From contig JACKBC010000023.1 of NCBI GenBank assembly GCA_020634755.1, positions 1 through 64,000 of the forward strand: DNA of 64,000 nt, written 5' to 3'. Below, piece after piece: positions 60,237-64,000 of this stretch. Made by a program: the position numbers and the translations under genes. Each line of letters opens with the position of its first letter. Positions within the stretch are counted from its first letter, which is position 1. The stretch comes from Caldilineaceae bacterium (GTDB lineage Bacteria; Chloroflexota; Anaerolineae; Caldilineales; Caldilineaceae). A model generated the notes under the pieces. The model was given only the letters and a program-made list of their open reading frames with translations, ran no database searches and was not told where the DNA came from.

Positions 60237-60500
60237 TCAGGAGTTCAAGACACTTGCCGCATGTTTCTGTAGTCTGGCCCGTTCGGCGGGCGTTGTGGTG
60301 CGTTTTTTGCGCAATGTGACCTGCTTGGCGTCGAGCTCATAATATTTGCCCTCACCCTCCACGCGAACGGCCTGCGCTATCTTGTCCAACCGGCCAATCA
60401 TCACCGGGTCATCTGAAAACACCAACCAGCAGCCGCGACTGTCGGCGCATAGGTTTAGGTGGGTTTCTCGCTCTGCCAACGTCAATTTGTAATCACTCAT
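60237..60500 (-). CDS. Small phage protein, unknown
   Basis: 87 aa from the ATG at 60500. Contains SRGCWLVFSDDPVMIGRLDKI, a compact beta-alpha pattern, and a basic Lys/Arg-rich tail. It overlaps the next gene's stop by 8 bp. No motif recognised. Confidence 0.65.
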   Translation of the reverse strand: MSDYKLTLAERETHLNLCADSRGCWLVFSDDPVMIGRLDKIAQAVRVEGEGKYYELDAKQVTLRKKRTTTPAERARLQKHAASVLNS

Positions 60501-60678
60501 GCTCTGCAATTTCCCTGTTTAATAGCTGCTCAATTTCGGCTGTCAGCTCCTGGCCTAGTTCGTCGGCGATCTGTTCAATCGTCAACGTTCCATTTTTTAG
60601 CAGTGAGACAACCTCGCGTTTCCATAAGTCGGGCGGGATGCTGGCCTCAATTTTCTTGATTCGTGCTTTGGTGCGCAT
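60493..60678 (-). CDS. Small phage protein with HTH-like region
   Basis: 61 aa. Basic N-terminus (MRTKARIKKIEAS), then SLLKNGTLTIEQIADELG, a possible helix-turn-helix, and an acidic end. Overlaps the upstream gene's stop. Role unknown. Confidence 0.65.
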   Translation of the reverse strand: MRTKARIKKIEASIPPDLWKREVVSLLKNGTLTIEQIADELGQELTAEIEQLLNREIAEHE

Positions 60679-61051
60679 TCGTAATTTCCTCCAATGCCGT
60701 CAGGCGTGATTCCAAGTCCACCAGCTCGCGCAGCCGCAGCAAGTTTGAAATGACAATTTCACTGGCGCGCAGTCTCGTGCTGATTTTCTGGTCACTGGCC
60801 AGCGCATCACGCAGCGAGGCGGCCGCCAGCTCGCCCAGCCCGGCCAGCGTCCGCGATAGACCGGCTACGGCGTCTGCTTCGGCATGGCGCATAGCTTCAA
60901 TGAAATGGGGCTCTTTCTGCCATTTATAGACCGTTGAACGATTCACCCCAGCAGCGTCAGCGGCCGCCGCCGTGTTGCCGGTGGTCATTAGCGTTTCAAT
61001 AGATTTGCGCTGCGCTGCACTTAACTTTTTTTCTGTTGATTTATCAGTCAT
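60647..61051 (-). CDS. Phage terminase small subunit-like HTH protein
   Basis: 134 aa. HTH of the phBC6A51/insertion-element type: RKSIETLMTTGNTAAAADAAGVNRSTVYKWQKEPHF. Then a helical oligomerisation region (SRTLAGLGELAAASLRDALASD). This is the pattern of small terminase subunits that bind the packaging site; a large subunit is not in the window. GAGGGTAAAAA precedes the start. Confidence 0.72.
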   Translation of the reverse strand: MTDKSTEKKLSAAQRKSIETLMTTGNTAAAADAAGVNRSTVYKWQKEPHFIEAMRHAEADAVAGLSRTLAGLGELAAASLRDALASDQKISTRLRASEIVISNLLRLRELVDLESRLTALEEITNAHQSTNQEN

Positions 61052-61268
61052 TTTTTACCCTCGCCAGCTCACCAAGCCACACCGCCCAACATGCCGGCCC
61101 GAAATCCGCGCGGAGGGCTGCAAGACGTTGCTCCGCGCGGACTATGTCTACAAAAACCCCCTGGGCCAGCGCGTATTGGATGGCGTCGAAGTCGCTAGCG
61201 AAGACCGGGGGCCGCCCGCACAATGGCGTATGCAGCGTGCGTAGTGTCATCGACTTTTGCTTGGCCAT
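61044..61268 (-). CDS. Small phage protein, unknown
   Basis: 74 aa with a Trp/Ala-rich helix near the end (GPACWAVWLGELARV). AGGGGC precedes the ATG. Overlaps the terminase-like gene's start by 8 bp. Confidence 0.6.
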   Translation of the reverse strand: MAKQKSMTLRTLHTPLCGRPPVFASDFDAIQYALAQGVFVDIVRAEQRLAALRADFGPACWAVWLGELARVKND

Positions 61269-61456
61269 GTTAGCCCCTGTGTTACTTCGTCACGCACTTC
61301 GATAAAACGCCGGATTGGTGCATCGGCTGCCGCGTCCGGTGCATCTAACCAGGCTATGAGCTGTTCCAACTCTTCATCAGTCAGGCGCTGCAATGCCAAA
61401 TCCTCGATATGCTCCGCGCGCTGTTCTAGGGCGCACAACCGCCGATTTAGTCTCAT
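61247..61456 (-). CDS. Small phage helical protein, unknown
   Basis: 69 aa from the ATG at 61456 (GGAGGAGCT immediately upstream). Helical with LTDEELEQLIAWLD. Its start overlaps the upstream gene's stop (ATGA). Confidence 0.62.
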   Translation of the reverse strand: MRLNRRLCALEQRAEHIEDLALQRLTDEELEQLIAWLDAPDAAADAPIRRFIEVRDEVTQGLTWPSKSR

Positions 61457-61689
61457 AGCTCCTCCACCACCCAAATGCTGATACAATCCATCATTTCCAG
61501 GTCGCCGCACATGCCGGAGAAAGTCCGCACCGGCAACGGCGGCACGCTCATGCGCGTGATGAGCCGCTCCAGTTCGTAAAAAGTGGCGGGCGGCGGCGCT
61601 TGCCCCTCAGTTTTCAGCGCCATTTGCTCGCGCTCATGTGCTTCGTCTGCGTACGTCAAACGCCGAAGCTCTGCTGACAGATAATACAT
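61453..61689 (-). CDS. Small phage protein, unknown
   Basis: 78 aa, GGAGCGAACACA upstream. MYYLSAELRRLTYADEAHER start, Pro-rich middle (EGQAPPPATF), VWVVEEL-like end. Overlaps 61634-61840 by 56 bp. Confidence 0.6.
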   Translation of the reverse strand: MYYLSAELRRLTYADEAHEREQMALKTEGQAPPPATFYELERLITRMSVPPLPVRTFSGMCGDLEMMDCISIWVVEEL

Positions 61690-61840
61690 TGTGTTCGCTC
61701 CTCACATATTGGCGCCAGTCGGGGGCGCAAATGTCCAACCAGGCCCGCGCGTCTGCCGCCAATGTGGGGTTGCCCCCCGTGGCGTCGCGTATGGCTTGCC
61801 GGTATACTTCGCTCACAACCTGAAATGTTTCGCTGGTCAT
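61634..61840 (-). CDS. Small phage protein, unknown
   Basis: 68 aa. EVYRQAIRDATGGNPTLAADARAWL reads as a helical pair. Start overlaps the TOPRIM gene's stop by four bases, so they are coupled. Confidence 0.58.
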   Translation of the reverse strand: MTSETFQVVSEVYRQAIRDATGGNPTLAADARAWLDICAPDWRQYVRSEHNVLSVSRASAFDVRRRST

Positions 61841-62778
61841 AATTCTACGCCCCCATTTGTGTCAAAGTTGGTCAAGCCAATGTCTGATAGAAAGTCGGTC
61901 ACATCGTCCCACGAATCGGCGGCCGCTTCCAGCAGGGCGCGCTGCTCCGCCTCCAGTTCTTGGGCTTGCCGCCATAGGTCCGGGTCTCTAAACTGCTCTA
62001 CTGCGGGAACGATAATATCTCTCACTACAGTAGGATTTAAGGCGTCAAGCTCCCAGCTAGAAGGGCCAAATTGGGCATGGTACGCCCTAAAACGGCTGTC
62101 TGACTCTTTTGCAAAGTTGGGTGGCGGTCGGTGCTCTTCTACCTGATTGTAATTGAGAGCCAACCGGTTGACCTCCAAGCCGCCCATAAATGTTTCTAGC
62201 CGGTTTACAATGTCCCTGGTCATGTCTATCCCGCTGGGATCGTGGTCTCCCAAATGCAGAATAATCACCGTCTGCCCTTTGCTGATATGACCTTTAACCC
62301 TTTGCGCCGCTGCCCACATTTCTGATTGAGACGTATAGCCACGGCATGAAAAGAAAGCAACGTCAAGCGGGCTGCATATAGACTCGATTACACCAACCAT
62401 CGCGTCTTTTTCAACCCACACTTCAACCCTGTTTGGCTGCGTTGCCCATTTGTCAATTTGATAGCTCTGCGCCGCACCGTGCATGATGCCGGCCGGGCTG
62501 CTCCAATGCCCGTTGCTTCTAACGTTGCGCGTCCGGTCAACGATATGTTCCCAATCTATCAGCCCGGCCATGCGCGCGTCATTGATTGTTCTGCCCAGCC
62601 GGTCATACTCTTTCTGATTGTTCGGTATCATGTCGCGCGCAACCATCTGGTAATAAAGTTGTCGCAATGTCAGGTCAAAGCCCTGAGCGTCATACTCTTC
62701 AATTATCTGGTTGGCAATGGCTATCTGCTCAAGTGTGGAGCGCCTGAAATTCTTATCCTGGTAGCATATCTTTGGCAT
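61837..62778 (-). CDS. Phage TOPRIM-domain protein related to Spo11/Topo VI-A architecture
   Basis: 313 aa from the ATG at 62778 (GGAAAG six nt upstream). N-terminal wHTH-like block with LTLRQLYYQMV (Tyr42, Tyr43), similar in form to the 5Y-CAP motif of Topo VI-A/Spo11. Then the TOPRIM domain: VEVWVEKDAMVGVIE (Glu123) and HLGDHDPSGIDM (Asp178, Asp180). Whether a tyrosine is catalytic is unknown. A DNA-processing role in phage replication is inference. Overlaps its upstream neighbour by 26 bp. Confidence 0.75.
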   Translation of the reverse strand: MPKICYQDKNFRRSTLEQIAIANQIIEEYDAQGFDLTLRQLYYQMVARDMIPNNQKEYDRLGRTINDARMAGLIDWEHIVDRTRNVRSNGHWSSPAGIMHGAAQSYQIDKWATQPNRVEVWVEKDAMVGVIESICSPLDVAFFSCRGYTSQSEMWAAAQRVKGHISKGQTVIILHLGDHDPSGIDMTRDIVNRLETFMGGLEVNRLALNYNQVEEHRPPPNFAKESDSRFRAYHAQFGPSSWELDALNPTVVRDIIVPAVEQFRDPDLWRQAQELEAEQRALLEAAADSWDDVTDFLSDIGLTNFDTNGGVEL

Positions 62779-63037
62779 GGTCAACTTTCCCTATATTATC
62801 GAACTCCTCATCTACTACAGCCGGCGCGTGCAGCCGCTGCACATGATACCCGCCGGGCGTTTGCTCATAACTCAGTGTCCAACCATAGGACGCCGCCCGC
62901 GCTCGCAATTCCCACAGCACCGACGCCGTCACCGTCTCTCCGATAGCGTCGACAATGTCGGCTGGCGTTTCGGTCAGCGTTGCCGGTGCAGTGGCCGTCT
63001 CAGGCAGCCCTCTTGTTCTAAAAAGTGGAATTTCCAT
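62753..63037 (-). CDS. Small phage protein, unknown
   Basis: 94 aa. ADIVDAIGETVTASVLWELRAR is helical, then SYGWTLSYEQTPGGYHVQRL beta. GAGGGAAATCA precedes the ATG. First gene after the iteron region. Confidence 0.65.
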   Translation of the reverse strand: MEIPLFRTRGLPETATAPATLTETPADIVDAIGETVTASVLWELRARAASYGWTLSYEQTPGGYHVQRLHAPAVVDEEFDNIGKVDHAKDMLPG

Positions 63038-63053
63038 TGATTTCCCTCAAACC

Positions 63054-63249
63054 GTGTATAGTTCGTGTATGGTTTGTGTATGGTTTTACTCGAGTAGTGT
63101 ATAGTCGTGTATAGTTTTTCTATTGTTTGTCTATGAGCGTTTCTAAAAAACGCTACGAGCATAACAATAGGGAAACCCTACACGACTATACACGCCATAC
63201 ACGCCCACTCGAGTAAAATGGCGTGTATAGTTTTGCAAAACTATACACG
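63054..63249. repeat. Iteron-like GTGTAT repeats, 33-bp dyad and 28-bp perfect palindrome
   Basis: GTGTATAG/GTGTATGG units start at 63054, 63065, 63076 (11-bp spacing), then 63097 and 63107. A ~33-bp imperfect inverted repeat with TTTTACTCGAGT ends spans 63084-63219. A perfect 28-bp palindrome built on CGTGTATAGTTTT occupies 63222-63249. Candidate phage origin or operator. Confidence 0.75.
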
Positions 63250-64000
63250 AATTCCCCCATCGGCGTGTAGCAGCAATGCGTAAATCATCCCAACGTTGCC
63301 GCGTTTGTGTGGGACTCGCAGCCGCTTTAGCTCCTTGCCGAAATTCGTACTGTTCAATTCCTGGCGTCCATTGCGGTTGCACCATGCGGCATAATTCTCA
63401 TATAGCGATTTCTGTAGCGTGCCGGTTGATACTGTCAACATTCCACTGATGGGGCTTGTCTCTTCATCAACCCATTGCGACACGGGATTCGATTCATGTT
63501 TGTATTCAGCGACCGCAGCAGCCACTGCTGCCGATTCGGGCAACCGGCCACGTTGCCGCAACCGGCGCAGGCCATCTAGCGCAAAATTAAGGATGCCGGA
63601 CAATTCGCCCTCTAGCGTCTGTAGTAGGTTTACATCGCGGTCTCCGTCGCTAAATGTACGGTTGAATGGAATGAGCTTGAGCCGCCGCCATATCGCGTTC
63701 CCGGTATCCCGCACAATGGGCTTATCATTCATGGCCCACCATATTTTCGCAGTCGACTTAAACTCAAATGGTGACCCGTAGATCGGGCGTGCGTTGATGC
63801 GCTCACCTGATACGATCCGCTTGATGTAACCTTCGGCCATTCTGCCGCCCCGCTCGGATTCCGTCGAGAAAATGACGCGTTTTCCCTGAATTTCAGCAAT
63901 ATCATAGTTGCCGGGCATCCCGATAAATTGAAAATCGACTGAACAGCACAACGGCCCCAACAACCATTGAATCACGGTGATGAGCACGGTTTTGCCGTTG
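63241..64000 (-). CDS. Phage/plasmid primase-helicase (SF3, P4/D5 type), partial
   Basis: The C-terminal ~252 residues are in view; the N-terminus lies beyond the right edge. The window opens inside Walker A (NGKT), followed by motif KRVIFSTESERGG, KIWWAMNDKP (motif C Asn), and RLKLIPFNRTF. The D5_N/primase tail includes NPVSQWVDEETSPISG and a winged-helix-like end. Unwinds DNA at the phage origin. Its stop lies in the 28-bp palindrome. Confidence 0.9.
   Translation of the reverse strand, partial: NGKTVLITVIQWLLGPLCCSVDFQFIGMPGNYDIAEIQGKRVIFSTESERGGRMAEGYIKRIVSGERINARPIYGSPFEFKSTAKIWWAMNDKPIVRDTGNAIWRRLKLIPFNRTFSDGDRDVNLLQTLEGELSGILNFALDGLRRLRQRGRLPESAAVAAAVAEYKHESNPVSQWVDEETSPISGMLTVSTGTLQKSLYENYAAWCNRNGRQELNSTNFGKELKRLRVPHKRGNVGMIYALLLHADGGIRV

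Larger units (their letters stand above)
53578..64000. mobile_element. Integrated phage-like element (left part; right end outside the window)
   Basis: Contains a tyrosine integrase, RHH protein, SF3 helicase/primase, TOPRIM protein, terminase-like and structural-type genes, and packed overlapping small genes of viral style. The left border must lie between the tRNA-Pro and 53578 or nearby; no direct-repeat att pair can be proven since the right end is not in view. The 53314-53577 gap has an inverted repeat TACCGATGGTT/AACCCATCGGTA and no gene. Confidence 0.8.

Overview
The window is bacterial chromosome of moderate to fairly high G+C content. It fits a Chloroflexota (Anaerolineae/Caldilinea-like) genome: several secreted proteins carry a Tyr/Phe-Leu-Pro hydrophobic motif beside Thr/Pro-rich linkers, a deazaflavin-dependent-type oxidoreductase is present, and small dispersed palindromic repeats are frequent. 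The phylum call is inference, since no rRNA or marker gene is present. 

Positions 1-36400 are mostly housekeeping and accessory metabolism. They hold the N-terminus of an ABC ATPase, threonine synthase, a patatin-like phospholipase, and a thiamine ABC transporter (thiB-thiP-thiQ) headed by a TPP riboswitch and an attenuator-like terminator. Further on come a yggS-proC-yggT cluster, PgeF, a sigma factor fused to a lectin-like domain, a YcaQ-type glycosylase, a prolyl aminopeptidase, two tandem DUF1801/YdeI paralogs, an ArsR-AHSA1 fusion with a palindromic operator, a sulfatase and a large DUF11-type secreted protein. Between them lie at least three families of small palindromic, MITE-like repeats, one of which occurs as four exact 89-bp tandem units before thiP.

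Positions 36619-41868 look like a run of integron gene cassettes. Short genes all on the minus strand are separated by three good attC-like sites, plus one altered and one half site: SnoaL-like, alpha/beta hydrolase, PIN toxin with partner, a 544-aa protein with a HEPN-type R-x4-H motif, then a VapB-like antitoxin with truncated VapC and a tyrosine-recombinase fragment. No intact integron integrase is visible, so this would be a CALIN (attC cluster lacking an integrase). It is the most interesting part of the window.

Positions 42000-53236 hold a probable glucuronoxylan pair (CE15-like glucuronoyl esterase and GH2 beta-glucuronidase), an SH3-containing lipoprotein, a SIMPL protein, an Hsp70/YegD-like protein and a secreted FxLYD-like protein, then about 1 kb of AT-rich, gene-poor DNA and tRNA-Pro(CGG).

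From about 53578 to the right edge is an integrated phage-like element. It has a ribbon-helix-helix protein and a tyrosine integrase expressed from divergent near-consensus promoters, two cargo-like secreted/membrane genes, and a tightly packed minus-strand phage operon. That operon encodes an SF3 helicase/primase (cut by the window edge), a TOPRIM protein, many small overlapping genes, a terminase-small-subunit-like protein and two paralogous structural-type proteins with exact 22-residue repeats. An iteron and dyad cluster beside the primase gene is a candidate replication origin or operator. The right end of the element is outside the window.
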